NCBI GenBank assembly: GCA_031292055.1
Contig: JARLHV010000013.1
Coordinates: 1 to 62,676, forward strand
Reading direction: 5' to 3'
Source: Desulfosporosinus sp.
Lineage (GTDB): Bacteria; Bacillota; Desulfitobacteriia; Desulfitobacteriales; Desulfitobacteriaceae
Length of the DNA stretch: 62,676 nt
The translations under genes and the position numbers were made by a program. The notes under the pieces are model-generated. The model was not told where the DNA came from, made no database searches, and worked only from the letters and a program-made list of their open reading frames with translations. Shown here in pieces: positions 53,807 through 62,638 of the stretch (position 1 is its first letter; each line of letters starts with the position of its first letter).

Positions 53807-53855
53807 CGGTATATGAAATTGGTATCAGTTTACTCTAGGTTGTCAATTTTTGCAA

Positions 53856-54398
53856 CTATAATTTGCCATGCAAGGCGAGAAACTCTTCTCGCAATAAACC
53901 CATGAGGATTGCATCGTGGTAGTTTCCTAACACAAAACGCGCTTCACGCTGACGGCCTTCGATTTTGAATCCAACTTTTTCATACGCTTTAATGGCACGG
54001 ATATTTTCATCCCAAGTATCCAGCGAAATCCGGTGGAAATTCCACTGCGTAAAAAGAAAGCGCACGAAAGTGATTAAAGCATCTGAGCCGTAGCCTTTGC
54101 CCCAATAGGTTTTATTCCCGATAACTATAGAGAGAATGGCTGAACGACTGGGGATATTGACTTCTTTGAAGCCTGTAGTTCCAATGAGCAGGTCGTTCTC
54201 AGCTAAAATAGCATATTGGCAGGTATCCGGTGATCCATCAAGAAACTTTACCGCAATCTGATCTTTGCTCATTAAAGTATTTAGAGGCCAAGCCCCACTA
54301 GACCATAAATTAACCTCTTGATCATTATACCATTGGTATAAAAGGTCAAGATCATCTTCCTCAATGGGCCGAATCAATATTTTCTGACCTTTTAACAT
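53856..54398 (-). CDS. GNAT N-acetyltransferase (RimJ/RimL type)
   Basis: The 180-residue protein begins with the RimL-like motif ILIRPIEEDDLDLLYQWYND, and has TTGFKEVNIPSRSAILSIVI, the CoA loop YWGKGYGSDALITF and VGFKIEGRQREARF. It acetylates an amino group on a protein, sugar or small molecule. Orientation opposes rluA. SD not strong. Confidence 0.88.
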   Translation of the reverse strand: MLKGQKILIRPIEEDDLDLLYQWYNDQEVNLWSSGAWPLNTLMSKDQIAVKFLDGSPDTCQYAILAENDLLIGTTGFKEVNIPSRSAILSIVIGNKTYWGKGYGSDALITFVRFLFTQWNFHRISLDTWDENIRAIKAYEKVGFKIEGRQREARFVLGNYHDAILMGLLREEFLALHGKL

Positions 54399-54596
54399 TT
54401 ACAGAACTCCTAATGCATTATTATATTCGATGAATATTTATTTTATCATATGTTTTAAGCCAAAATCAAGATAGCCATTAAACTTAAACGTCAGGAACTA
54501 GCAAGTGGTAATAAGACCCAGGCAACATGCATAGGAGGAAGTTTCATGATATCATAGATTTTAATACTTAGATCCAATATAGAAAGGATCAAAAAT

Positions 54597-55493
54597 GTGA
54601 AGAGATATGACAAGTATACAGTGGCTACAGAACACGAGGGCTTGACAATAGAAACCTATCTTAAGCAAATAGTGCAGTGCCCAAGACGTCGGCTCCAAAA
54701 ATTAACACGGGCTAAAGGGATTTTACTAAAAGGTCGAAACGTTTTCCTGCAAAAAAAGGTGAAAGCCGGAGATGTTCTTCAGGTACTCGTTATGACGGAT
54801 CAAGATTATGGGGTTCAGCCTGAAGCGGGAGAAATTAGTGTTCTTTTTGAGGACGCTCAGATTATTGTCCTGGATAAAGCGGCAGGGCAGCTCGTTCACC
54901 CTGCTGGTCAGACTGATGGGGGAACGCTGGCAAATTTTTTAGCTTATTATTTTCAGACTAAGGGGATTTTGGTTACGATTCGGCCAATACATCGTTTGGA
55001 TCGGGATACTTCTGGCTGCGTGGCTTTTGCCAAAGACGCCCGCACTCAAACTGAGATGGAGCGACAATTGCTGAATGGTGAATTTAAACGGAACTATTTA
55101 GCGCTCGTGCAGGGTGTGCCCGAGCAAGAGGGCATAATTGATGAACCTATTGGGCATTGCCCGGGCAAACCCAACCGACGTATGATTCGACCTGAGGGTG
55201 ATCGAGCCATAACACATTTCCGAACTGTTCAAACATTATCAGATGCCGCACTTTTGGAACTCTCTCTGGCAACTGGGAAGACTCACCAGATTCGAGTTCA
55301 TCTGGTGCATATCGGGCATCCAATTATAGGGGATGGTATGTATGGAAGGCGTTCTTCCATTATTAAAAGACAGGCACTGCATGCGGCAACGCTTTGTTTT
55401 AGACATCCCCACACAGCTCAAATGGTCACAGTGAGTGCTCCGTTTCCAGCCGACATGTTGCGAGCTATGGATGATTTAGTCAAGTCAAGATAA
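54597..55493 (+). CDS. RluA-family pseudouridine synthase
   Basis: The GTG at 54597 has AAAGGATC upstream. The 298-residue protein has an N-terminal S4-like segment (TIETYLKQIVQCPRRRLQKL), the catalytic HRLDRDTSG and the late ATGKTHQIRVHLVHIGHPI. It isomerises uridine in rRNA or tRNA. The exact target (RluD-like) cannot be told. Confidence 0.93.
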   Translation: MKRYDKYTVATEHEGLTIETYLKQIVQCPRRRLQKLTRAKGILLKGRNVFLQKKVKAGDVLQVLVMTDQDYGVQPEAGEISVLFEDAQIIVLDKAAGQLVHPAGQTDGGTLANFLAYYFQTKGILVTIRPIHRLDRDTSGCVAFAKDARTQTEMERQLLNGEFKRNYLALVQGVPEQEGIIDEPIGHCPGKPNRRMIRPEGDRAITHFRTVQTLSDAALLELSLATGKTHQIRVHLVHIGHPIIGDGMYGRRSSIIKRQALHAATLCFRHPHTAQMVTVSAPFPADMLRAMDDLVKSR

Positions 55494-55547
55494 AAGTCGA
55501 ATCGAGTTATCGTATTTAAGGAAAATATTTTTTCACTCAATTATAAG

Positions 55548-55576
55548 TTGACAATGGATTTATTAAGGTATACAAT
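55548..55576 (+). promoter_or_regulatory. Sigma-A promoter of the T-box leader
   Basis: TTGACA (55548-55553), a 17-base spacer and TACAAT (55571-55576), a near-ideal promoter with transcription starting about 20 bases before the T-box. Confidence 0.8.
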
Positions 55577-55596
55577 TGCGTTATACAACAAAAAAT

Positions 55597-55920
55597 GATG
55601 AAGAGAAAAAGTATCTCAGACAGTGAAGTTTTTAGTGAGTCAGAAGTGGCGGGGGTCTGATATATCTTCTTTGTCGGAATGGTTCTTTGAGTTGCGATCT
55701 GAACGCGCTAATTGCTAGTAGGTGATGCCGGGGGTTTCCCGTTACAGAAGCGCGGATATCGAGAAAAAGTTTCTCTACATCCGATTAGAGGGTTTGAAAT
55801 ATGTTCTTTCCCCTTAAGGCGAAAGAAGTTCGTTTTATTAGGGAGGTCAAGACGATTTCAAACAATTAAGGTGGCACAGCAGAATACTTTCTGTCCTTTT
55901 AGTGGGCGGAAGGCTTTTTT
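55597..55920 (+). ncRNA. T-box riboswitch, probably tRNA-Trp responsive
   Basis: Stem I elements (GATGAAGAG, loop E-like AGTA, AGTGAGTCAG) are followed by a candidate specifier TGG (55680-55682) after GAA. The stem III-like CCCGTTACAG comes next, then the T-box core AAGGTGGCACAGCAG (55868-55882), and a 10-bp terminator with T-run (55887-55920). The TGGC bulge (55872-55875) would pair with a tRNA ending GCCA, that is discriminator G as in tRNA-Trp. Confidence 0.75.
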
Positions 55921-55961
55921 GTTTCTCAAGAAATTTTTGGGGAAAGAGTTTAAACTAAAAA

Positions 55962-56144
55962 TAGCTGCAGCTGATGATGAGAAAGAGTTTGCTGTTAAGA
56001 ATGTCTAAGCGAGTTGAAGAGGTCCTTAAAAATAGAACGAAAAAGGTTTTAACTTGGGATAGGAAAGTCCAATCTCAGATAAATTTAAGTTGGTACTATT
56101 AAGAGAGCTTTCTGTCCTGTTAGAGGTATAGAAAGCTTTTTTTT
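55962..56144 (+). ncRNA. Second, shortened T-box-like element
   Basis: Stem I-like GATGATGAGAAAGAG and AAGCGAGTTGAAGAGG are followed by a T-box-like core AAGTTGGTACTATT (TGGT at 56091-56094) and a terminator AGCTTTCT/AGAAAGCT with a T-run (56106-56144). Stems II/III seem reduced. No amino-acid gene follows. Confidence 0.6.
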
Positions 56145-56175
56145 AATTTACTCACTATCTCAAAATGAGTAAATT
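56145..56175. repeat. 10-bp inverted repeat
   Basis: AATTTACTCA (56145-56154) is the exact reverse complement of TGAGTAAATT (56166-56175). Confidence 0.55.
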
Positions 56176-56300
56176 ACGCACTGGTTTCCATTTTTAGTAA
56201 AAAATTTTCTGCACAAGCCAAAATGGGTGTACTTGTAAGACTATATAGTTTATCATAGTATTAACTTGATAAATTAAGTAGCTCAATAAGGAATGAGGAT

Positions 56301-57026
56301 ATGCTAAACTTTAAAATAGGTTCTACAGTAATTTCCTATTCAATTAGAAGAAGCTTTAGAGCCAAATATCTTAAGTTATCGGTTGGCATAGATGGAGTCC
56401 GAGTCGTGGCGCCTGTTTCAATGGACGATAGTGAAATTATCTCATTTGTGGAGAACAAGCGAGACTGGATAGTAACTAAATACGAGTATCATATCCAACG
56501 GCTCGCACAGATTGAAGCGGAACGAGAGTTTGTTAGTGGAGAAAAGCTCTTGTTTATGGGTAAAGACTATTCGCTCAAGGTCATAGAAGATGAGGGCCGA
56601 TTCACGAGGATTAATCTTACAGACAGTCAATTTCTCGTATTTATTAATAAACATATCCCTCTGGAAAAGAGACGAGAGGCAATTAGGAGAAAGCTGGAGC
56701 AGTGGTACATAAGCCAAGCAAAGACAATAATTCGTGAGCGACTGGAGCCATTCAGTGACGATATAGGTGTTAGGCTCAATGAGGTAAGGTTTAAAAATCA
56801 GAAAACCAGGTGGGGAAGTTGTTCGCAAAAAGGTAACCTGAATTTCAATTGGAAACTGGTGATGGCCCCGATGTACATTATTGACTATGTGGTTGTGCAT
56901 GAATTATGCCATTTTATCCAAATGAATCACTCTAAGGAATTTTGGCAACAAGTAGGAAATCGAATTCCCGATTATAAGGAAAGGCGAAAGTGGTTAAAGG
57001 AAAATGGAATAAAATTGAATCTCTAA
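56301..57026 (+). CDS. YgjP-like zinc metallopeptidase domain protein
   Basis: The 241-residue protein has the family's N-terminal RRSFRAKYLKLSVGIDGVRV, a conserved TRWGSCSQKGNLNFNWKLVM segment and the zinc motif VVHELCHFIQMNHSKEFW (HExxH plus a later His). YgjP-like (DUF45/M48-type) proteins are uncharacterised peptidases, often linked with restriction loci. GGAATGAGG precedes the ATG. It is the first gene after the T-box leader but has no obvious tie to tryptophan. Confidence 0.88.
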   Translation: MLNFKIGSTVISYSIRRSFRAKYLKLSVGIDGVRVVAPVSMDDSEIISFVENKRDWIVTKYEYHIQRLAQIEAEREFVSGEKLLFMGKDYSLKVIEDEGRFTRINLTDSQFLVFINKHIPLEKRREAIRRKLEQWYISQAKTIIRERLEPFSDDIGVRLNEVRFKNQKTRWGSCSQKGNLNFNWKLVMAPMYIIDYVVVHELCHFIQMNHSKEFWQQVGNRIPDYKERRKWLKENGIKLNL

Positions 57027-57153
57027 ATGCAATTAAGTAAGTGGGATAGCCCAGGAAGTACCGTAACAAAACTAAAGCCTCGTCACGGTACCGACAATTA
57101 CCATTCAATTCAGAAGAGAGTTGACTTAGTAAGATTTGAAACCCGTGACCTTG

Positions 57154-57468
57154 TTAACCTCGACCTTGAAATCCATGACCTTGAAACCCATGACCTTGAA
57201 ATCCATGACCAGAGAACCCATGACCAGGGAACCCATGACCAGAGAACCCATGACCAGGGAACCCATGACCAGGGAACCCATGACCTTGATAGCCTGGGTC
57301 GACTACTACATTCCTTGTGGTTTCTTGATAATGATGCTGAGGCACATCTATAATATTTTGCCGATTAATATTCACGACTGGATGAATAATAGGGATAAAA
57401 CGATGGGTGTAATAATCTCGCACGCAATATTCAGGGGGGCAACAAATTGGTTTCACACAACCATACAT
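57154..57468 (-). CDS. CotD-like spore coat protein with GHGF repeats
   Basis: The ATG at 57468 follows AAGGAGGTG. The 104-residue protein starts MYGCVKPICCPPEYCVRDYY, then HPVVNINRQNIIDVPQHHYQ, resembling inner-coat CotD proteins (Cys- and His/Pro-rich). The C-terminal third is about nine pentapeptide repeats G-H-G-F-(P/S/Q). Overlapping plus-strand frames are shadows of the repeats. It probably is assembled in the spore coat. Confidence 0.75.
   Translation of the reverse strand: MYGCVKPICCPPEYCVRDYYTHRFIPIIHPVVNINRQNIIDVPQHHYQETTRNVVVDPGYQGHGFPGHGFPGHGFSGHGFPGHGFSGHGFQGHGFQGHGFQGRG
57161..57300. repeat. 15-bp tandem repeats
   Basis: About nine 15-bp units of the form CATGACC-(TTGAAA or AGGGAAC) with small variations lie here, encoding the GHGFx repeats. 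In-frame 15-bp units suit slippage-driven length change. Confidence 0.85.
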
Positions 57469-57705
57469 CGGGAAACACCTCCTTTTCTATGCATTTTATG
57501 CAAAAAGCATAATTATTGAAACTTATCCATATTTATACATAAACAAATTCTCACGTTCCTTGTTTATATAAGTTCGTAATGACAAATTTTATCAACAAAA
57601 AAACTACTTTGCTTCTTACTTAAATTTGCAAGAGACAAAGCAGTCCTGTATAATCAAATATGGTTGACTTGTAATTATTTGATTATTATTTATTCTAAAA
57701 AATCC

Positions 57706-57725
57706 AGTACTCCTTGCAGGAGTAA
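57706..57725 (-). terminator. Terminator of tRNA-Pro
   Basis: On the minus strand ACTCC-TGCAA-GGAGT is followed after six bases by TTTTTT. Confidence 0.6.
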
Positions 57726-57728
57726 GGA

Positions 57729-57805
57729 TGGTCGGGGCGACGGGATTCGAACCCACGGCCTCTTGGTCCCGAACCAAGCACGCTACCAAACTGCGCCACG
57801 CCCCG
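57729..57805 (-). tRNA. tRNA-Pro(CGG)
   Basis: A 77-base cloverleaf is visible: acceptor CGGGGCG/CGCCCCG, anticodon loop TTCGGGA with anticodon CGG between CTTGG/CCAAG, T-arm GTTCGAATC, discriminator A and encoded CCA at the 3' end. Confidence 0.96.
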
Positions 57806-58102
57806 TTTGTTAGAACGAGTATTATAATAACAAATTGCTGTAATCCTGTCAACCCCTACTTTTCAGTCTTCTCCATCCCAACTGTGTTCTTTCTTATCAG
57901 GTTCGATCAAAATTAAGTTCCTAATATACAACATAGGGCAGAAATGTAAAAGTTTAATTGTTATATTATGGAATTAATCTCGTATATATATACTGTGTAC
58001 ATGCCAGATTCGATCCTAGCTGAGTGATTTGCAAAAGAATACTCACACGGTCAATGATATACAAATTTCTTGAGGCGTTTTGATTACAAGGAGAGAAGAG
58101 AT

Positions 58103-58966
58103 TTGAGTAAAATAGGGATCGTCATGGATTCTACCGGATATTTGACGCATGATATTTTAGAACAGTTTCAGATTCGCGTCGTACCCCTCTATGTTAACAT
58201 TGGGAATGAAACATTTTCTGAACAGGAATTATCGAGTGCTGTTTTTTTTGAAAAATTAACTCATACTTCTGGTATATCCACAACCTCTCAACCGTCAGTT
58301 GGCGCATTTCTCCAAACCTATGAATCCTTGTTCTCTGAAGGTATTGAGGAGATTATCAGTCTTCATCTCTCTGCAGCTATTAGTGGGACGCTACATTCAG
58401 CCCAGATGGCGATCGAGTTGGCTTCCAACCCTAACGTTCACATCTTTGATTCAAGGTCATCGGCTTTGGGTCTTGGCGTTCTGGCTTGGGCAGCGGGAGA
58501 ATGGGCAGAACAAGGAATGAGTATAGAGGAAATTATGGCTCATCTTCAGATTCTTAAACAACAAACCGAACTTTACTTCATAGTCAATACGTTGGAGAAT
58601 TTGCGAAAAGGTGGACGAATCGGAGGGGCCGCAGCTTTGGTTGGGACGTTGCTGCAAATAAAACCAATCCTTTATTTTAATCAGCGTGCAGAAATCGACG
58701 TTTTTGAGAAAGTGCGTTCACACTCACGGGCTTGGCAACGTGTGCTTGATGAATTGACCAGGGCATTGTCTACTGGAAATCGGTACCGTATTTGTGTCAT
58801 GCACGTCAGTGTGCCAGAAAAAGGAGTAATTCTGCTCAACGAACTTCGGACTCGTTTTCCTAAGCATGAAGTTCACTTATTTGAGCTGGGAGCTGTCATT
58901 GCAACTCATGTTGGACCAGGAACTGTTGGTCTTGCATTTCATCCCTGGCCTTGTCTAATAGAGTAA
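58103..58966 (+). CDS. DegV-family fatty-acid-binding protein
   Basis: The TTG at 58103 has AAGGAG 9 bases upstream; the longer frame to 58070 lacks an SD. The 287-residue protein has DegV motifs: IGIVMDSTGYLTHDIL, SLHLSAAISGTLHSAQMA, ENLRKGGRIGGAAALVG and LLQIKPIL. DegV proteins (FakB-like) bind fatty acids, in some cases delivering them to a fatty-acid kinase. Confidence 0.92.
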   Translation: MSKIGIVMDSTGYLTHDILEQFQIRVVPLYVNIGNETFSEQELSSAVFFEKLTHTSGISTTSQPSVGAFLQTYESLFSEGIEEIISLHLSAAISGTLHSAQMAIELASNPNVHIFDSRSSALGLGVLAWAAGEWAEQGMSIEEIMAHLQILKQQTELYFIVNTLENLRKGGRIGGAAALVGTLLQIKPILYFNQRAEIDVFEKVRSHSRAWQRVLDELTRALSTGNRYRICVMHVSVPEKGVILLNELRTRFPKHEVHLFELGAVIATHVGPGTVGLAFHPWPCLIE

Positions 58967-59767
58967 CATGGAGGGGTTATCGAGCCCCAAGCTGCTGAGC
59001 AGCTCTTAGCAGATGGAAAAGTCGATCTGAGCGGTGTCAGCAGAGCGATCCTTAATGATTTGTTCAATTATTTGCATTAATCGGAATGAGAATATTGTAC
59101 AAAATACTAGGGATCTTGGACAAAATTGTCATAATGTAAACGGATTGAGAACATATCTATTTACTATAGACAAGACTTTACTGCAGTGATATCTTTAGCT
59201 TGTGAGTAAAGTCACAAAGATAATTTATGTGGGAAGCCTATTTTTGTTGGTCTTTCTCAAATACAAATGCATTGGCGACTAATCAGTCTCGCGATTTTTA
59301 AGTTGTATACATTTTGTGGAGTTTTGCTCTTTTCGTTCCATTAGCGTAGGCTTAATCAAATAGAACCAGTTAGAAATTTATTTGCAATAAAAAAAACGAA
59401 TACCATCTCCAATGAACTTTATTATTGGTACTCCAAGGAAAATTGACTTTCTTAGCGAATACCTAAAACATAAGGAATTATTCTCAAAATCTTTCGGTGT
59501 TGGTTTAGCCACTTCCATTTTCGAAATTTTTAAGAGGTAATTCTTTTTTAGGAATGAGAATATTTTGAATTTTCCCTTATAAGAAAGGTGATGTTAGGAA
59601 CTTACAATAATCTATACTTTTTTAAAAAAATAGAAATAAACAAAATATTTAAAAAAATTCAGAAAGTTTGCAGGATTCTCCAAATAAAAAAAGAATATAT
59701 ACTTGTAAGAGGAAAATTGCTGGCTAGTGAAGGCCTAAAAATGAAAATCCAAAAGGAGTCGAGGCCG
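58967..59767. other. Long region before cooC, with a coding-like remnant
   Basis: Bases 58985-59080 read, in one frame, VIEPQAAEQLLADGKVDLSG and on to a stop (TAA 59078-59080), without a start or SD: perhaps the tail of a deleted gene. Palindromic AGCTGCT-G-AGCAGCT lies at 58990-59004. From 59100 to 59767 the sequence is AT-rich, and no promoter or operator is clear. The frame open from 59588 into cooC lacks an SD at its upstream starts. Confidence 0.4.
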
Positions 59768-60532
59768 TTGAAAATTGCAATCTCAGGCAAAGGTGGCGTC
59801 GGTAAAACCACCTTCACAGCAAATTTTGCGCGTTGGCTATCACAAAAAGGTATCACTGTTTTGGCGGTTGACGCGGATCCTGATGCCAGCCTTGGTACTG
59901 TCTTGGGAATCTCAGAGAATATTCTGGCAGATTTAAAACCTATCGTCGACATGAAAGAACTGATTGAAGAGCGCATGGGGGGCAGTGGAGCATATTACTC
60001 ACTAAACCCTAATGTGGACGACATTTTAGACGACTACAGCGTGTCCATAGGAACTCTTCGGTTTTTCCGCATGGGGAACATCAAGGGGGGAGGAACCTCC
60101 TGCTATTGTAAGGAAAACAGCTTTCTCCAAGCCTTGGTTAATTCGCTAATCCTTGGAGAACAAGATACTGTCATTTTGGATATGGGTGCAGGGATTGAAC
60201 AGCTCACTCGTGGTACAGCTCTTGGCGTTGATGTCTTGGTCGTTGTAACTGAACCATCCAAAGTCAGCGTACAAACTGTAAGAGTCATTCAGAAACTCGC
60301 CCTTGAGTTAGGTATCCCTCGCGTGGTTGTCATTGGCAATAAAGTTCGCAATCCTAAAGAAGAAAATTTTCTTAGAGACCACTTTTCCTCAGAACAGCTT
60401 ATTGGCATCATTCCTTACAGTGAAGAACTGTTGGAAATGTCAATAAATACTGGCAATGAAGAGTTGCCCGCAGGGTCTCTGAGAGTTCAACTAGATACGA
60501 TTTATCAAAAAATAGTCGGTGAAGGGAGTTGA
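59768..60532 (+). CDS. cooC: CO dehydrogenase maturation ATPase CooC
   Basis: The TTG at 59768 is chosen because AAAGGAGTCGAGG lies directly upstream and gives the family length. The 254-residue protein has the deviant Walker A GKGGVGKTT (residues 7-15), DADPDASLGTVLG, and the MRP/MinD-like switch segments. A CxC pair (SCYCKENSFLQ) may hold metal at the dimer interface. CooC inserts nickel into CooS. It is 71 bases before cooS. Confidence 0.92.
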   Translation: MKIAISGKGGVGKTTFTANFARWLSQKGITVLAVDADPDASLGTVLGISENILADLKPIVDMKELIEERMGGSGAYYSLNPNVDDILDDYSVSIGTLRFFRMGNIKGGGTSCYCKENSFLQALVNSLILGEQDTVILDMGAGIEQLTRGTALGVDVLVVVTEPSKVSVQTVRVIQKLALELGIPRVVVIGNKVRNPKEENFLRDHFSSEQLIGIIPYSEELLEMSINTGNEELPAGSLRVQLDTIYQKIVGEGS

Positions 60533-60603
60533 AAGAGGTTTTCGGTGGTAGATGTAAATATAAAAGTTATAAAAAGGGATCTTAAAAAAGAGGAGGTTGT
60601 AAC

Positions 60604-62622
60604 ATGCCCAGATATCGGGATTTAACCCATACCGCCCGACCGTCGGACGCACCACGAGTCTTTGAACCTAAGAATCCTATTAGAACGACCGACCCCGGTG
60701 CACTTCAGATGTTGAAAATGGTAGAGGAACAAAAAATTGAGACGGTCTTTGACCGTGCAGTTGCTCAACACCCGCAGTGTGCTTTTGGATATAAAGGAAT
60801 ATGTTGCCGAATTTGTATGGCAGGTCCTTGCCGAGTCAAAACAGAAGAGGGTCCTGGCAGTCGCGGATTATGCGGAGCATCGGCATATACTATTGTTTCG
60901 CGGAATATTGTCCGCCTCATTGCTGGAGGGGCTGCTTCCCACTCGGAGCACGCGCGTCATGTACTCCATACCGCTCATGCTATGCTTGAGGGTCATGCTC
61001 CAGATTATAAGATTGAATCGCCGGCTAAACTTCAAAAATTAGCTCAGGATTTAGGGATTGCCACCTTAGACCGTGCGGACGCGGATATCTTAAGAGATGT
61101 TGTCGAAGTAGGGTATGCAGATTTCGGTCGCTACCAAGATCGTCCTCTGGCGTTTTTGGATTCATTTTTGACTGAGGGACGTCGCAAGAAATTCCTAGCC
61201 ACTAACATTATGCCAACAGCCATTGACAAATCTGTTACCGAACTAATAGCCCAAACTGCCATGGGCGTTGACAGTGATCCTGTTAACATTATTTTCGGAG
61301 GTCTAAAGTGTTCGCTGGCCGACTTAGGTGGAGAGTATATCGGGACAAAACTCAGTGACGTTATGTTCGGAATCCCTCAGCCGATCGTCTCAGAGGCTAA
61401 TCTGGGCGTAATCAATGAAAAAATGGTCAATATTGCTGCTCATGGACACAACCCGGTTTTAAGTGAAATGATCGTTGCCGCTGCACGCGCAATGAAAGAT
61501 GATGCTATTGCTGCTGGTGCTGAAGGCGTCAATGTGGTTGGAATTTGCTGTACAGGTAATGAACTGCTCATGCGCGAAGGCGTTTATATGGCTACCTCTT
61601 CGGCCTCACAGGAATTAGCTATCTTGACCGGTGCTTTGGATGCAATGGTCGTTGATATTCAGTGTATTTACCCAGCAGTGCAAACTCTGGCGGAATGCTA
61701 TCATACTAAAGTTATTACAACTGAAGCGATCATGAAAATCCCCAATGCCCAACACATCGCCTTTAATACAGCTACCGCTTTGGAAGATGCTAAAAAGGTT
61801 ATTGGCATTGCTATTAAAGCATTTAAGAATCGCGATCCTAAAAAAGTCAACATTCCTTCCGAAAAACACAGCATTGTTGCAGGCTTCAGTGTGGAAGCGC
61901 TTATGGAAATTTTCTCGAAGGTCAATCCGGATCGTCCAATTTCTGTGCTAACAGATGCTATACTAAGCGGACAACTTAAGGGTGTCGTGCTGATGGCAGG
62001 ATGTAATAATCTCAGACGTCCTCAAGATGAAGGCCACGTTGCAGTTCTAAAAGAGCTTGTAAAAAATGACGTATTTGTTGTTTCCACTGGTTGCTCTTCC
62101 GGTGCCTATGCTAAATTTGGTCTTATGTCACCTTTAGCCGTTGAAGAATACGCCGGCGAAGGGCTCAAATCATTCTTTAAAATGCTGGAAGCAGCAAATC
62201 CTCAATTGGCAACAGGTCTGCCCTTAGTCTTCCATTGTGGCTCTTGTGTGGATAACAGCCGCGGTATGGACTTGGCAATAGCAATGGCTAATGAGCTTGG
62301 TGTAGACACACCGAAAGTTCCATTTGCCGCGTCTGCTCCAGAGGCCATGCATGAAAAAGCGGTTGCGATCGGTTCTTGGTGTGTCACGATGGGACTGCCA
62401 TGCCACGTTGGTTCTATGCCTCCTGTTGAAGGTAGTGACCTTGTCTATGGGGTTACAACTCAAATTGCGCATGACGTCTTTGGTGGAAACTTCATCTTAG
62501 AGATGGATCCTGTCATTGGTGCACGGAAAATCCTGGATGCTTTAGAGTATCGGTCTTGGAAACTAAATGTGCATAGAAAAGCTGCGGAAAAATTTGAAAC
62601 TTCTCTAGCGCAAGGCTGGTAA
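60604..62622 (+). CDS. cooS: Anaerobic CO dehydrogenase catalytic subunit
   Basis: The 672-residue protein has the B/D-cluster cysteines early (Cys59, 67, 68, 71, 76 in CAFGYKGICCRICMAGPCRV) and C-cluster segments later (GLKCSLADLGG, GCNNLRRPQDEGH, STGCSSGAYAKFG, HCGSCVDNSRG). It oxidises CO to CO2 or reverses this on a [NiFe4S4] centre. GAGGAGG precedes the ATG. A second gene follows. Confidence 0.96.
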   Translation: MPRYRDLTHTARPSDAPRVFEPKNPIRTTDPGALQMLKMVEEQKIETVFDRAVAQHPQCAFGYKGICCRICMAGPCRVKTEEGPGSRGLCGASAYTIVSRNIVRLIAGGAASHSEHARHVLHTAHAMLEGHAPDYKIESPAKLQKLAQDLGIATLDRADADILRDVVEVGYADFGRYQDRPLAFLDSFLTEGRRKKFLATNIMPTAIDKSVTELIAQTAMGVDSDPVNIIFGGLKCSLADLGGEYIGTKLSDVMFGIPQPIVSEANLGVINEKMVNIAAHGHNPVLSEMIVAAARAMKDDAIAAGAEGVNVVGICCTGNELLMREGVYMATSSASQELAILTGALDAMVVDIQCIYPAVQTLAECYHTKVITTEAIMKIPNAQHIAFNTATALEDAKKVIGIAIKAFKNRDPKKVNIPSEKHSIVAGFSVEALMEIFSKVNPDRPISVLTDAILSGQLKGVVLMAGCNNLRRPQDEGHVAVLKELVKNDVFVVSTGCSSGAYAKFGLMSPLAVEEYAGEGLKSFFKMLEAANPQLATGLPLVFHCGSCVDNSRGMDLAIAMANELGVDTPKVPFAASAPEAMHEKAVAIGSWCVTMGLPCHVGSMPPVEGSDLVYGVTTQIAHDVFGGNFILEMDPVIGARKILDALEYRSWKLNVHRKAAEKFETSLAQGW

Positions 62623-62638
62623 GAAAGGAGGAAGAGTA

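Noticed and set aside
55712..56008. Open frame of 98 codons
   Set aside because: It overlaps the T-box leader, has no SD, and its sequence is explained by the RNA structure.
57161..57300. Short regular repeats suggesting a CRISPR array
   Set aside because: The units are 15 bp and contiguous without spacers, and they encode in-frame GHGFx repeats of a coat protein.
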